Origin: Acidimicrobiales bacterium | GTDB lineage: Bacteria > Actinomycetota > Acidimicrobiia > Acidimicrobiales > Poriferisodalaceae | Length of the DNA stretch: 64,000 nucleotides | Assembly (NCBI GenBank): GCA_014239555.1 | Contig: JAAZYR010000002.1 | Coordinates: 186,001 to 250,000, forward strand | Direction: 5' to 3' | Shown: positions 28,485-37,349 of the stretch, piece by piece | How the letters are laid out: the number at the start of each line of letters is the position of its first letter | Position numbering within the stretch: the stretch's first letter is position 1 | The notes under the pieces: generated by a model | What the model was told of the DNA's origin: nothing | Database searches by the model: none | What the model saw: only the letters and a program-made list of their open reading frames with translations | Translations under genes and position numbers: made by a program

Positions 28485-30377
28485 ATGCATGCACTTTCAA
28501 TGATGACCAGCGAGGAAATTGAAACCAGCGTTGCAATACTGCGCGAATCCGGTCGGATTGACGACAGCGCGACATTTCACGGTTGTTGCATCTACGAACC
28601 ACCCAAAGCAGAGGTCGCCGCTTGGAACGCTGGAGATCCTATCGATCGGCGTCTAGATCTGGTGGTGCGATATGAGGGTGAGGTGTACGAGGCCAGGGTG
28701 TCGGTAAGCCGCGGCGAAGTAGACCGCTGGACGATGATCCCCGGCGTAGTGCCACGGGTCGGGTTCGTGGAGTTATTCAAAGTCATGGAAGCAGTTACCT
28801 CGGACCCTGATTTCCAAACGGCACTAGCGAAACGCGGGATTTCTGATCCCTCAACGATGCAAATTGATCCATGGCCTACAGGGGATTACCAACTCGAATT
28901 CGAGAATGGTCGACGTGTGCAACGGTGCATCGCATTTCATCGTCCCACCCCCAACGACAACGGCTACGCCTTTCCCATTGACGGACTCATGATCCACGTT
29001 GATGTCGACACCTTGGAGGTCCTCCACATCGAAGATTTCGATCAATGGCCCCTCGCTACGGAGAAGGGAAATTACGACGTTGACTCCGTCGTCAACGACT
29101 ACGGGCCGCTCCGAGAAGATCTTCGACCAGTCGAAATTACTCAGCCCGAAGGAGTGAGTTTCTCTCTCGAAGACAACGAGTTGTGCTGGCAAAAGTGGCG
29201 CTTTAGAGCAGTCATGGACGACACCGAAGGGTTGGTTTTACACCAAATCACCTACACACAAGATGGCATCGAACGGCCAATTATCGACCGGGCCTCACTG
29301 GCAGAAATGGTCGTTCCCTACGGTGACGTCAGACCAAGTCAAACCTTCAAGCACGCTCTCGACTCAGGCGAGTACGGGCTAGGAATGACGGTGAACTCGC
29401 TGACACTTGGATGTGACTGTCTTGGCGAAATCGTCTACCTCGATGCAGTTCAGATGCTTGACGACGGGAGTGTTGTAACTACCGACAACGCGATCTGTAT
29501 TCACGAGGAAGATTTTGGGATCGGCTGGAAGCACACAGACATGCTGACGGGACAAGTTGAGGTGCGTCGATCGCGACGTCTGGTGGTAAGCAGTATCCAC
29601 ACCGTAGGTAATTACGAATACGGGTTCTTTTGGTATTTCCATCTCGATGGGTCCATCAAGCTCGAAATAAAATTGACGGGCATTCTGACAACACGTTCAC
29701 ATCGCGACGGTGACGACCTGACTTTCGCTCGGCAGGTAGCGCCTAATGTTTCTGCTCCGATTCATCAACATATGTTTTGCGTGAGGTTGGACATGGCTGT
29801 TGACGGAAACGCCAACAACGTCGTCGAAGTCAATACAGAGGCGTTGCCTCCCGGTTCCGACAATCCTCACAACACTGCTTTCGCAGCGCGCGAAACGCTT
29901 CTCAGTAGCGAGCGGTCCGCTATGCGACAGACCAACTCGGCAAGCAGCCGATATTGGAGGATCGAACATTCCGAGAAGACGAACCGGCTGGGAGGTCCAA
30001 CTGCTTACCGTTTGTTGCCTTCCTCCACCGCCACAATGTTCGCCTCGGCGGACTCGCCTCACGGCCAGCGCGCTGCCTTTGCTAAACACAATTTGTGGGT
30101 AACGCCGACGGTGCAGGCAGAAAGATACGCAGCTGGCGATTACCCCACGCAAAGGAACGCCGGCCAGGGTCTACCTAAGTACACGGCGGAAGATCGCCCA
30201 GTGTCTGACACGGACATCACGGTTTGGCACAGTTTCGGACTCACCCACGACGTCCGAATTGAGGACTATCCAGTGATGCCCACTGAGTACGCCGGATTCC
30301 TGTTGGTTCCCGACGGCTTTTTCGAACGTAACCCTGCTATTGATGTTCCACCGAGCAGCACTGGCCATTGCCACTAA
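28485..30377 (+). CDS. Copper-containing primary-amine oxidase
   Basis: Quinoprotein that oxidises primary amines to aldehydes with release of NH3 and H2O2. At 630 residues it matches actinobacterial tyramine/histamine oxidase length. The topaquinone precursor is Tyr377 in TVGNYEYGF, and the catalytic base lies in IVYLDAVQMLDDG. Two copper His are in HQHMFCVRLDM and the third in LTHDVRIEDYPVMP. No signal peptide, so probably cytoplasmic. Divergent from the selenoperoxiredoxin gene across about 106 bases. As a peroxide producer next to a peroxide reducer, a functional link is possible but unproven. Confidence 0.92.
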   Translation: MHALSMMTSEEIETSVAILRESGRIDDSATFHGCCIYEPPKAEVAAWNAGDPIDRRLDLVVRYEGEVYEARVSVSRGEVDRWTMIPGVVPRVGFVELFKVMEAVTSDPDFQTALAKRGISDPSTMQIDPWPTGDYQLEFENGRRVQRCIAFHRPTPNDNGYAFPIDGLMIHVDVDTLEVLHIEDFDQWPLATEKGNYDVDSVVNDYGPLREDLRPVEITQPEGVSFSLEDNELCWQKWRFRAVMDDTEGLVLHQITYTQDGIERPIIDRASLAEMVVPYGDVRPSQTFKHALDSGEYGLGMTVNSLTLGCDCLGEIVYLDAVQMLDDGSVVTTDNAICIHEEDFGIGWKHTDMLTGQVEVRRSRRLVVSSIHTVGNYEYGFFWYFHLDGSIKLEIKLTGILTTRSHRDGDDLTFARQVAPNVSAPIHQHMFCVRLDMAVDGNANNVVEVNTEALPPGSDNPHNTAFAARETLLSSERSAMRQTNSASSRYWRIEHSEKTNRLGGPTAYRLLPSSTATMFASADSPHGQRAAFAKHNLWVTPTVQAERYAAGDYPTQRNAGQGLPKYTAEDRPVSDTDITVWHSFGLTHDVRIEDYPVMPTEYAGFLLVPDGFFERNPAIDVPPSSTGHCH

Positions 30378-30420
30378 ACCCAACACTTCCAATTGACAGC
30401 TTTAGTCGTAACTGCCGCGA

Positions 30421-31320
30421 TCACTGAGCCTGCAGCAAGGGCATTCCTTCAATTGGCCAGTCGATGGCATAGACGTATCCCTTGTCAGAAGAAGTTACGA
30501 ACAAAGTACGAAGGTCTTTTCCTCCAAAACAGCAATTCGTCGGTCCAGCGTCAGGAAGCTCAATAATTTCGATGGGGCGACCGTCCTGCCCGTCAAGCAC
30601 GAAGAGGTTGCTCGAACCATGGCCAGCCACGATGATTCGTCCGGATGCATCGAAGCAGAATCCGTCAGGCACCGATCTCCGTCCGATCATCCCATTCGCT
30701 TTCGGCGTCTCACTCAAAATTCCCGGCTCCTCAATTCGGTAGCTCAGAAGCATCCCAGTTAGGGACTCGCAAACAATCAGCACCTTCCCATCTGCGCGTA
30801 CACCTAGGCCGTTGGGAAAAGCGACGTTCGTAACTGCTCGAGATGCCTCTCCTTCGGAGTTCACATAACACACCGGCCCTCCGGCCCTGTCCCCGCCAAC
30901 AAGTCCACTCCACACTGGATCAGTGAAGTAGTAGCCACCATGTGCGTCGAAACAGACATCGTTAGGAGAATTCAAAGCTATTCCATCGATCTCGAGGAGT
31001 TCGTCGATGACGTCACCTTCGACGGTGACGCGTTGCATGCGCCCCGGCCCGCCTTCGGGTTCACCGGCCTCAGATGTTGAAGGCACATCGGAGGGCCATT
31101 TGCCGCCGTTGTTGCAAACTAAAAGATCGCCTTGGGCGTCAAAAGCTGCCCCGTTCGGTCCACCTCCGGTGGCGGCATAGGTTGAAACCGTCCCATCTTC
31201 CGAAATTTTAGAAATACGTTGGCCCGCTATCTCGGTCACATAGAGAGCCCCGTCTGAATCGATTGCTGGACCCTCGGGAAACATAAGTCCAGCGGCTAGT
31301 CGGTCCACTTGATTAATCAT
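30421..31320 (-). CDS. SMP-30/gluconolactonase-family lactonase, copy 2
   Basis: Beta-propeller lactonase (299 aa from the ATG at 31320). It has LMFPEGPAIDSDGALYVTE (metal Glu), GGGPNGAAFDAQGDLLVC, LNSPNDVCFDAHGGYYFTDP (Asn/Asp metal region) and DGFCFDASGRIIVAGHG. The length and motifs fit sugar or aromatic lactonases. The frame extends to 31443, but the added segment overlaps the promoter of the divergent SDR and lacks similarity. Converges on the amine oxidase gene. The substrate is unknown. Confidence 0.86.
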   Translation of the reverse strand: MINQVDRLAAGLMFPEGPAIDSDGALYVTEIAGQRISKISEDGTVSTYAATGGGPNGAAFDAQGDLLVCNNGGKWPSDVPSTSEAGEPEGGPGRMQRVTVEGDVIDELLEIDGIALNSPNDVCFDAHGGYYFTDPVWSGLVGGDRAGGPVCYVNSEGEASRAVTNVAFPNGLGVRADGKVLIVCESLTGMLLSYRIEEPGILSETPKANGMIGRRSVPDGFCFDASGRIIVAGHGSSNLFVLDGQDGRPIEIIELPDAGPTNCCFGGKDLRTLFVTSSDKGYVYAIDWPIEGMPLLQAQ

Positions 31321-31405
31321 TAATGCCCTCCACCGTCGTCCGAGAGTGGACGCTACGTCATTGAATTTGATGACGCGGCCCGGATTCGCGACCAATACTG
31401 GAGCT

Positions 31406-32146
31406 ATGGGTATTCGATTAAAGGGCCAAACGGCCATCATCACGGGCGCCGCACGCGGTCAAGGCGCCGCTGAGGCACGACGTTTCGCCGACGAGGGGGC
31501 GTTCGTCGTCATCACCGACCTCCTCGATCGCGAAGGTGAAGATTTGGCGACCGAGATAGGCAGCGCCGCAACTTTTAGACATCTCGACGTAACGAATCAG
31601 CAAGCCTGGGGCGAACTCATCGAAGACGTACTGGACGAAAAAGGCGCCATCGACGTACTTGTTAACAACGCAGGCATTTTGGTATTTGACCGCATGACTG
31701 GGACTTCGCAAGAAGAGTTTGAACGAATAATGGACGTGAATTGCACTGGAGTGTTTCTTGGGATGCAGGCGGTTTCTGATGTGATGAAACAGCAACATTC
31801 AGGATCCATAGTGAACATTTCTTCAGTCGCCGGCCTACAGGGAGTTGGGTTTCAGTTCTCCTACTCGGTAAGCAAGTGGGCCGTGCGGGGCATGACCAAG
31901 TCGGCCGCCCACGAGCTCGCCCGCCACAACATCCGAGTGAATTCGGTTCATCCCGGGCTCATTGATACCGCCATGCTTGAGCAGTTCACAGAAGAAGGGT
32001 TCACCGAGCCAACTGCTCACGTACCGATGGGCAGGAATGCCAGTCCGATCGAAGTGGCCGAACTAGTGCTGTGGCTGGCATCTAACGAAAGCAGTTATTG
32101 CACTGGCAGCGAATTTGTGGTGGATGGTGGGCTCTCAATCACTTGA
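31406..32146 (+). CDS. Short-chain dehydrogenase/reductase
   Basis: Classical SDR (246 aa) with TGAARGQG, VITDLLDREG (Asp for NAD), LVNNAGIL, the Ser in ISSVAGLQG and YSVSK. The C-terminal YCTGSEFVVDGGLSIT is typical of 3-alpha/20-beta-hydroxysteroid-like and cyclohexanol-type SDRs. The ATG at 31406 has GGAG upstream. Divergent from the SMP-30 gene, so the pair may act on a cyclic alcohol/ketone and its lactone (inference). The acyl-CoA ligase follows 81 bases downstream. Confidence 0.88.
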   Translation: MGIRLKGQTAIITGAARGQGAAEARRFADEGAFVVITDLLDREGEDLATEIGSAATFRHLDVTNQQAWGELIEDVLDEKGAIDVLVNNAGILVFDRMTGTSQEEFERIMDVNCTGVFLGMQAVSDVMKQQHSGSIVNISSVAGLQGVGFQFSYSVSKWAVRGMTKSAAHELARHNIRVNSVHPGLIDTAMLEQFTEEGFTEPTAHVPMGRNASPIEVAELVLWLASNESSYCTGSEFVVDGGLSIT

Positions 32147-32227
32147 CGGACATATTGGCTGTTGGGATTGTTCTGACGTCTTGGAGCGGTAAACATAGAC
32201 CTGAACAGTCCAGATTGGAGGCCATCC

Positions 32228-33712
32228 GTGCGCACCATTCCTGATCCCTTGCTACGCGCCGAGGCGATACATAATTCGAAAACCGCCTTTATTTGCGAAG
32301 GCCGAGAACGAACATTTGGTGAGTTCGTCGATAGGTGCCGGCGGGTGGGCAGTGTTCTTGATGGTCTTAAAGTTGGTTCTGGAGAACGAGTGGCGCTCTT
32401 AGCCGCTAACTCAGATACTTACGCTGAGTTGTACGCAGGTGTCCCCTCGTCCGGGCGAGTGGTCGTGCCTTTGAACGGTCGTTGGGCTGAACCCGAATTG
32501 GCGTACGCATTAGAGGATGCGGAGGTAACAATTTTGATTACCGATCAGGATCCGGGGGAGCTACGTAACTCAGTCGAACAAGTGTTGAGTCTCCAAGAGT
32601 ATGAGGATCACTTGTCAACATCTGAACCTATTGAATTCGCTCAGATGAAGGAAGACGACCTAGCTGGTCTGTTCTATACCGGTGGAACTACTGGCCAAAG
32701 CAAAGGTGTGATGCTGAGCCATAGAAATCTGATTGCGAACACTTTGCATAGTCAAATCACAATGCCCCTCGATGGTGAGGACACATATCTGGTCGTCGCC
32801 CCTATGTTCCACGCCGCGGGATCTAACTCAGTGCTCCAGTGCCTCGCTTTGGGTATCTGCCAGGTTGTGGTTCCCGCCTTCGAGCCGAATTTGTGCTTGG
32901 ACCTCATTGAGAAACATCGTTGCTCCGCCACGTTGGCTGTCCCAACCATGGTCGCGGCGTTGATAGAGGCACAAGTGTCGAACCCTCGAGACACTTCGAG
33001 CGTCACCCTGATCGCTCACGGGGCATCCCCAATCGCCACTGAAGTACTTCGACGCGCACACGAGGAGTTCCCAAGTGCCGAACTCTTGCACTTGTATGGC
33101 GCTACTGAAACCTCGCCTTTAGTAACCGGTCTTCGCCACGAGGAGAACCTCATCGGCACCGCTCGCGGCAAGTCCGTTGGGCATCCGTCTCTTGGTGTGT
33201 CTTTGCGGATTGACGCGGAGGCGGGTGAGGCTGGCGAGGTGTTGGTTAACGGGCCCAACGTCATGCAGGGCTATTGGAACAAACCCGATCAGACCGCTGC
33301 TGCTTTAGAGGGTGGCTGGTACCGGACCGGAGACGTCGGCTACCTCGACGATGAGGGGTATTTGTATTTGGTTGATCGCGCGAAAGACATGATTATTTCG
33401 GGTGGGGAAAACGTCTACTGCTCCGAAGTGGAAGAGGTCATTTACCAGCACCCGAAGGTCTTGGAGGCAACGGTTTTTGGGATTCCTCATGACCAGTGGG
33501 GTGAGCAGGTTCACGCTGTCGTCGTCCCACGCGACGAAAGTTTGACTGATACGGAGCTCCTCGATTTTTGTCGAAGGTCGCTCGGCGGATACAAGCTCCC
33601 ACGTTCGTTCGAGTTTCGGTCAGAAGAGCTGCCGAAATCTGGTCCCGGGAAGGTTCTTAAACGTGAGCTTCGGAAGCCTTTCTGGGACGATAAGGATAGG
33701 TCAATCAACTGA
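32228..33712 (+). CDS. Acyl-CoA synthetase (AMP-forming ligase)
   Basis: ANL-superfamily ligase (494 aa, GTG start at 32228) activating a carboxylic acid to its CoA thioester. It has the P-loop YTGGTTGQSKGVMLSH, the LYGATE motif, the hinge region YRTGDVGYLDDEGYLYLVDR with KDMIISGGENVY, and the catalytic lysine in SGPGKVLKRELR. Its acid substrate is not readable. A second ligase lies at 60884. The 3' end overlaps the convergent B3/B4 gene by 12 bases. Confidence 0.92.
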   Translation: MRTIPDPLLRAEAIHNSKTAFICEGRERTFGEFVDRCRRVGSVLDGLKVGSGERVALLAANSDTYAELYAGVPSSGRVVVPLNGRWAEPELAYALEDAEVTILITDQDPGELRNSVEQVLSLQEYEDHLSTSEPIEFAQMKEDDLAGLFYTGGTTGQSKGVMLSHRNLIANTLHSQITMPLDGEDTYLVVAPMFHAAGSNSVLQCLALGICQVVVPAFEPNLCLDLIEKHRCSATLAVPTMVAALIEAQVSNPRDTSSVTLIAHGASPIATEVLRRAHEEFPSAELLHLYGATETSPLVTGLRHEENLIGTARGKSVGHPSLGVSLRIDAEAGEAGEVLVNGPNVMQGYWNKPDQTAAALEGGWYRTGDVGYLDDEGYLYLVDRAKDMIISGGENVYCSEVEEVIYQHPKVLEATVFGIPHDQWGEQVHAVVVPRDESLTDTELLDFCRRSLGGYKLPRSFEFRSEELPKSGPGKVLKRELRKPFWDDKDRSIN

Positions 33713-34414
33713 TTTTTCGCCCAATATGGGCGCTGAGAGTTGTGTGACCTGAACCTCAGGTGAAAACTTTTCGATGAGATCAGTGAACAAGCGAGCCGCC
33801 GCAGCCACATCTTGTGGCCCCTCATCATGGTGAGCTTCTGCGATTACAAGCACTCTTTGGGTTTGCGGTTGCGACGCAAAGCGTCGGTCTTGTCGCCAGC
33901 ACCACCGACGGGTCATCAACTCACCATCTGCGTCTGTGAACACCACTTCTCCCGCTTGTGGGTGATCGGTTTCACTTGAACCAAGGTCGGCGAAGTGTTC
34001 GTCGCCGCTGGCAAATCCAATTTTTGCAGGAGCTGCGAAACGGTCAACGTCAAATATTCCGAGTGGAACTCGACAACTGATGGAAACGAGATTGCCGAGG
34101 TCAACGATGTAACTGATGGAAGGCAGGGCGTCGCCTTTCGAAATACGTCGAAGCAGTGCTTCCAAAGAATTGCGGTATTTCGTTGGCTTTGCGCCAAAAG
34201 AGCTGAAGACCCGCCGCCAAGCTGCAACTGCCGGTATCTCAGCAATTGGAGTCGCTTGCAACGCCGCACGAATTTCTATTTCGGTCAATCGCATTTTGGC
34301 CGTTAGCGCCGACGGCGAGGGCTCATTGGAAACGTCTTCAATCAAAATGCATGCCCAAGACAACTGAGGGAAGCGAACGAGTATCTGAGGGTCGTAACCA
34401 ATTATCGGTTTCAT
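33701..34414 (-). CDS. B3/B4 domain protein (PheRS beta-like)
   Basis: Stand-alone B3/B4 tRNA-binding/editing-type domain (237 aa). Family features are the strand RFPQLSWACILIEDV, EIPAVAAWRRVFSSFGAKPTKYRNSLEALLRR and SISYIVDLGNLVSISCRVPLG. Free-standing members may edit mischarged tRNA or act on non-protein amino acids; the exact role is unknown. ATG 34414 is chosen; the frame is open 11 codons earlier. It converges with the acyl-CoA ligase and is divergent from the LLM gene, with about 150 bases between that hold no gene. Confidence 0.8.
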   Translation of the reverse strand: MKPIIGYDPQILVRFPQLSWACILIEDVSNEPSPSALTAKMRLTEIEIRAALQATPIAEIPAVAAWRRVFSSFGAKPTKYRNSLEALLRRISKGDALPSISYIVDLGNLVSISCRVPLGIFDVDRFAAPAKIGFASGDEHFADLGSSETDHPQAGEVVFTDADGELMTRRWCWRQDRRFASQPQTQRVLVIAEAHHDEGPQDVAAAARLFTDLIEKFSPEVQVTQLSAPILGEKSVD

Positions 34415-34565
34415 GAGATCAGTATTCACCGTGATTCGAGCGGTCAAGGAGCAACGTTCTCGCTACCGGCAGCACTACTAGGGCGTAGCCTTCCATATTG
34501 ATGACCGCAGCGTTGTCAGAGGATCTTTCAACTCTTGACGATGACCAGATTGGATCGGATTACCT

Positions 34566-35621
34566 ATGAAGCTTGCACTAATGCTCGGCTATTCGGGAGG
34601 CCGTGTAGATATCCCAATTGAGAGAATCAAGCTTGCTGAGCAGCTCGGTTATCACTCCGTCTGGACTGCGGAAGCCTACGGCTCGGATGCCATGACTCCG
34701 CTTGCTTATATTGCAGCTCACACTGATCGAATCAAGCTGGGCACGGGAATTATCCAGCTAGCGGGTCGTGCGCCTGCGATGGCTGCGATGCAAGCCCAAA
34801 CTATTGATGCTCTTGCTGGCGGTGATCGAATGATCGTGGGCCTGGGCGTCTCGGGCCCGCAGATAGTTGAAGGTTGGTATGGACAACCATGGGGCAAACC
34901 GTATTGGCGTCTGCGAGATTACATCCAGATTATGAGGAAGATTTTTGATCGTCAGGAGCCAGTGACGCACCAAGGGCGCGAATACCAGTTGCCGTTTGTT
35001 GGCGAGGGCACCATCGGCCTCGGAAAACCCCTCACGTCAATTTTGCACACCAATCCAGATGTCCCCATTTGGTTGGGAAGCGGGTCAGAAGCGACGGTTA
35101 AGTTGACTGCAGAGTTATGCGACGGTTGGCTACCGATGCATTTCGTTCCTGGACGGATGAGCCATTTCCGCCCTTGGATTGAAGAGGGTTTTGAGCGAGC
35201 ACGCCGAAGTGGCGTTGATAAGGACTGGAAGAACTTCGAAATAATTGCTCAATGTCCGGTACAGATCACAGACGATGTTGAGTCCGTGTTTCGGCGAGCA
35301 AAAGACAATATCGCCCTCTATGCCGGAGGAATGGGCCACAAAGACGTGAACTTCCATAACCAACACATGGTGCAACGCGGATACCCCGATGTCGCCGTTC
35401 GGGTGCAGGAGTTGTACTTGGCGGGACAAAAGGCCGAAGCCGCCGCGTCTATCCCCGACGAATACGTAGATGAAGCAGGGTTGTATGGCTCACCAGATCG
35501 GATAAGCCAAAGATTTTTGCAGTGGGCCGACAGCGGTCTAACCGGCATCAGCATCAACACGAACCAGGACGAAGCCATCCAACTGCTGGCTAATTTGGCC
35601 GGCACTGACCAGCAGCGGTAG
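34566..35621 (+). CDS. LLM-class F420-dependent oxidoreductase
   Basis: Luciferase-like TIM-barrel oxidoreductase (351 aa). MKLALMLGYSGG opens the barrel, followed by LAEQLGYHSVWTAEAYGSD, IKLGTGIIQLAGRAPAMAAMQAQ and GLGVSGPQIVEGWYG, the pattern of actinobacterial LLM enzymes that use F420. It probably reduces or oxidises a hydride-accepting substrate. It lies 9 bases upstream of a second, distinct LLM gene, so the two are one operon. Confidence 0.87.
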   Translation: MKLALMLGYSGGRVDIPIERIKLAEQLGYHSVWTAEAYGSDAMTPLAYIAAHTDRIKLGTGIIQLAGRAPAMAAMQAQTIDALAGGDRMIVGLGVSGPQIVEGWYGQPWGKPYWRLRDYIQIMRKIFDRQEPVTHQGREYQLPFVGEGTIGLGKPLTSILHTNPDVPIWLGSGSEATVKLTAELCDGWLPMHFVPGRMSHFRPWIEEGFERARRSGVDKDWKNFEIIAQCPVQITDDVESVFRRAKDNIALYAGGMGHKDVNFHNQHMVQRGYPDVAVRVQELYLAGQKAEAAASIPDEYVDEAGLYGSPDRISQRFLQWADSGLTGISINTNQDEAIQLLANLAGTDQQR

Positions 35622-35630
35622 AAAAACAAG

Positions 35631-36656
35631 ATGGAAACGGCTGCTTTTAGTTTGGGAGACAATTTGCCTCACCCCATAACTGGGGTAGCGCTGTCGGAAG
35701 CAGACCGACATCGGCAGTTGATCCAGTATTCAATCTGGGCTTCCGAAGTCGGGTTCGACGCGGTGCATATTGGTGAGCATCACTTCAACGACTACATGCT
35801 CAGCTCACCTCCAGTTGTGCTTTCAGCAATCGGAGAACGCGCCCCGGGGCTGATTCTTTCAACCGCTGTCACCTTGGTGCCCACGCTCGATCCGGTACGC
35901 GCGGCGGAGGACTACTCGACGCTTGACAACCTTTTCCCGGGCCGCGTCGAGATCGTCGCCGGTCGCGGAAATTTTTTTAGTCGGAGCTATCCCGCGTTTG
36001 GTTTACAAGTTACCGACGCTAGAGAAATTTTCGAAGAGCGGTTAAGTCTCCTCCAAACCCTCTTACGTGAAGAGAAAGTCAGTTGGTCAGGTAAGTTTCG
36101 CGGTCCTCTTGAAAATGTGACGATACGTCCGCGACCAACCCGTGACCTTCCTATTTGGATCGGTGCTGGCTCAATGGCGTCCGCTCTGCTGGCCGCCAAA
36201 TTGGGCTGTCGTCTAATGCTTCCTTCAGTGTTCGGGCACCCAAAAATGTTTGTACCAATCGTTGAGCGTTACAAAGAAGCCTGGGAAGAGGCGGGCAGAG
36301 ACGTCAACGACATCATCATTGGTTCATGTTGTCATGCCTTTGCCGGATCAAGCCACGACGACATGCGAGCACGATTTGTTCCGCGCTACGGCCACTATTG
36401 GAACTTCGTTGATCAATTGATTAGTGACAACACCGGCGGAAAAGTCCAAATGCCTTTCGATCTCGAATCATTTCTTGCTGGGCCGGCGGTAGCCGGAAGT
36501 TCCCAAGAATGCATTGACCGCATGGGAGAACTACATGACCTTCTCGGACACAACCGACAGTTGTTCATGTTCGACATAGGTGGCATATCTGACAGCGAAC
36601 TAGAAGAGACCGTTCGAAGATTCGGTGCAGAGGTACTCCCTCACCTTCCTGATTAA
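35631..36656 (+). CDS. LLM-class flavin-dependent oxidoreductase
   Basis: Second luciferase-like protein (341 aa), of a different subgroup. It has FDAVHIGEHHFNDYMLSSPPVVL, ILSTAVTLVPTLDPVRAAEDYSTLDNLFPGRV and LPIWIGAGSMASALLAAKLG. The EHHF motif is typical of FMN/FMNH2 bacterial luciferase-like monooxygenases. The start ATG 35631 lies 9 bases after the previous stop, and it converges on the PNPOx-like gene with a 3-base gap. The substrate is unknown; a monooxygenase step in degradation of cyclic compounds is plausible. Confidence 0.86.
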   Translation: METAAFSLGDNLPHPITGVALSEADRHRQLIQYSIWASEVGFDAVHIGEHHFNDYMLSSPPVVLSAIGERAPGLILSTAVTLVPTLDPVRAAEDYSTLDNLFPGRVEIVAGRGNFFSRSYPAFGLQVTDAREIFEERLSLLQTLLREEKVSWSGKFRGPLENVTIRPRPTRDLPIWIGAGSMASALLAAKLGCRLMLPSVFGHPKMFVPIVERYKEAWEEAGRDVNDIIIGSCCHAFAGSSHDDMRARFVPRYGHYWNFVDQLISDNTGGKVQMPFDLESFLAGPAVAGSSQECIDRMGELHDLLGHNRQLFMFDIGGISDSELEETVRRFGAEVLPHLPD

Positions 36657-36659
36657 CCT

Positions 36660-37313
36660 TTATCGCCGCCACTGCAAAATATGTTCAGGCGTGGCGATAC
36701 CTTCTCTCAACTGCGGATCGGGTACCGGTGTTCCCACTTTGATACCGAGCGGAAGAACCCCCGCCCACGTGTCAAGTTCATGATCTTCAGCATCGTCCAC
36801 AGGTGGACCTGTACGAATCTTGGCCGACGCCTCACTCAAACTCATCGACAAGACCAGCGTGCCTTTGATTTCTTTTTCGTGATGCGGACGAGTTCCCGCT
36901 ACTCGGCCTGGAATCACGTGATCACTAATGACGTCAAGTGCCCGAGAACGCTCATCCAAGTCCTCAACGGGCAACGCCTCACCCATAACAACAACTGAGC
37001 GATAGTTCATCGAATGGTGAAATAACGATCTAGCCACCACGATTGCGTCGATAAGACTGATAGTGACACACAACTCAACGGCACTTCCTTCGCGCAAAAG
37101 ACGGCTCGCCGGGGAGCCGTGAAGAAACAGGTTTTCTTCATCGCGCCCGTAGAGCATCGGAATAACCACTGGGCCCTTTTCGGTGGTTATCCCTACGTGA
37201 GCAAGCAGTCCTTCATCCAAAATTGAATAAATTGTCTCTTGGTCATAAAACCCTCGGTCAGGCAGACGTCGAACCGTCGTCCGGCCCGACAAGGCCTGGT
37301 TTTTTGGACTCAT
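36660..37313 (-). CDS. Pyridoxamine 5'-phosphate oxidase-like flavoprotein (NimA type)
   Basis: Split-barrel flavin-binding protein (217 aa) of the NimA/nitroimidazole-resistance subgroup. It has the characteristic YDQETIYSILDEGLLAHVGI near the N-terminus, VVIPMLYGRDEENLFLHG with SPASRLLR, then YRSVVVMGEA. It probably binds FMN, F420 or heme. The ATG at 37313 is preferred over TTG 37319. Divergent from the 37350 gene with only about 36 bases between starts, so the two promoters must overlap. Confidence 0.82.
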   Translation of the reverse strand: MSPKNQALSGRTTVRRLPDRGFYDQETIYSILDEGLLAHVGITTEKGPVVIPMLYGRDEENLFLHGSPASRLLREGSAVELCVTISLIDAIVVARSLFHHSMNYRSVVVMGEALPVEDLDERSRALDVISDHVIPGRVAGTRPHHEKEIKGTLVLSMSLSEASAKIRTGPPVDDAEDHELDTWAGVLPLGIKVGTPVPDPQLREGIATPEHILQWRR

Positions 37314-37349
37314 CGGCAAACCCTAGCCCCCTCCAGTACGGTGCCAGGT

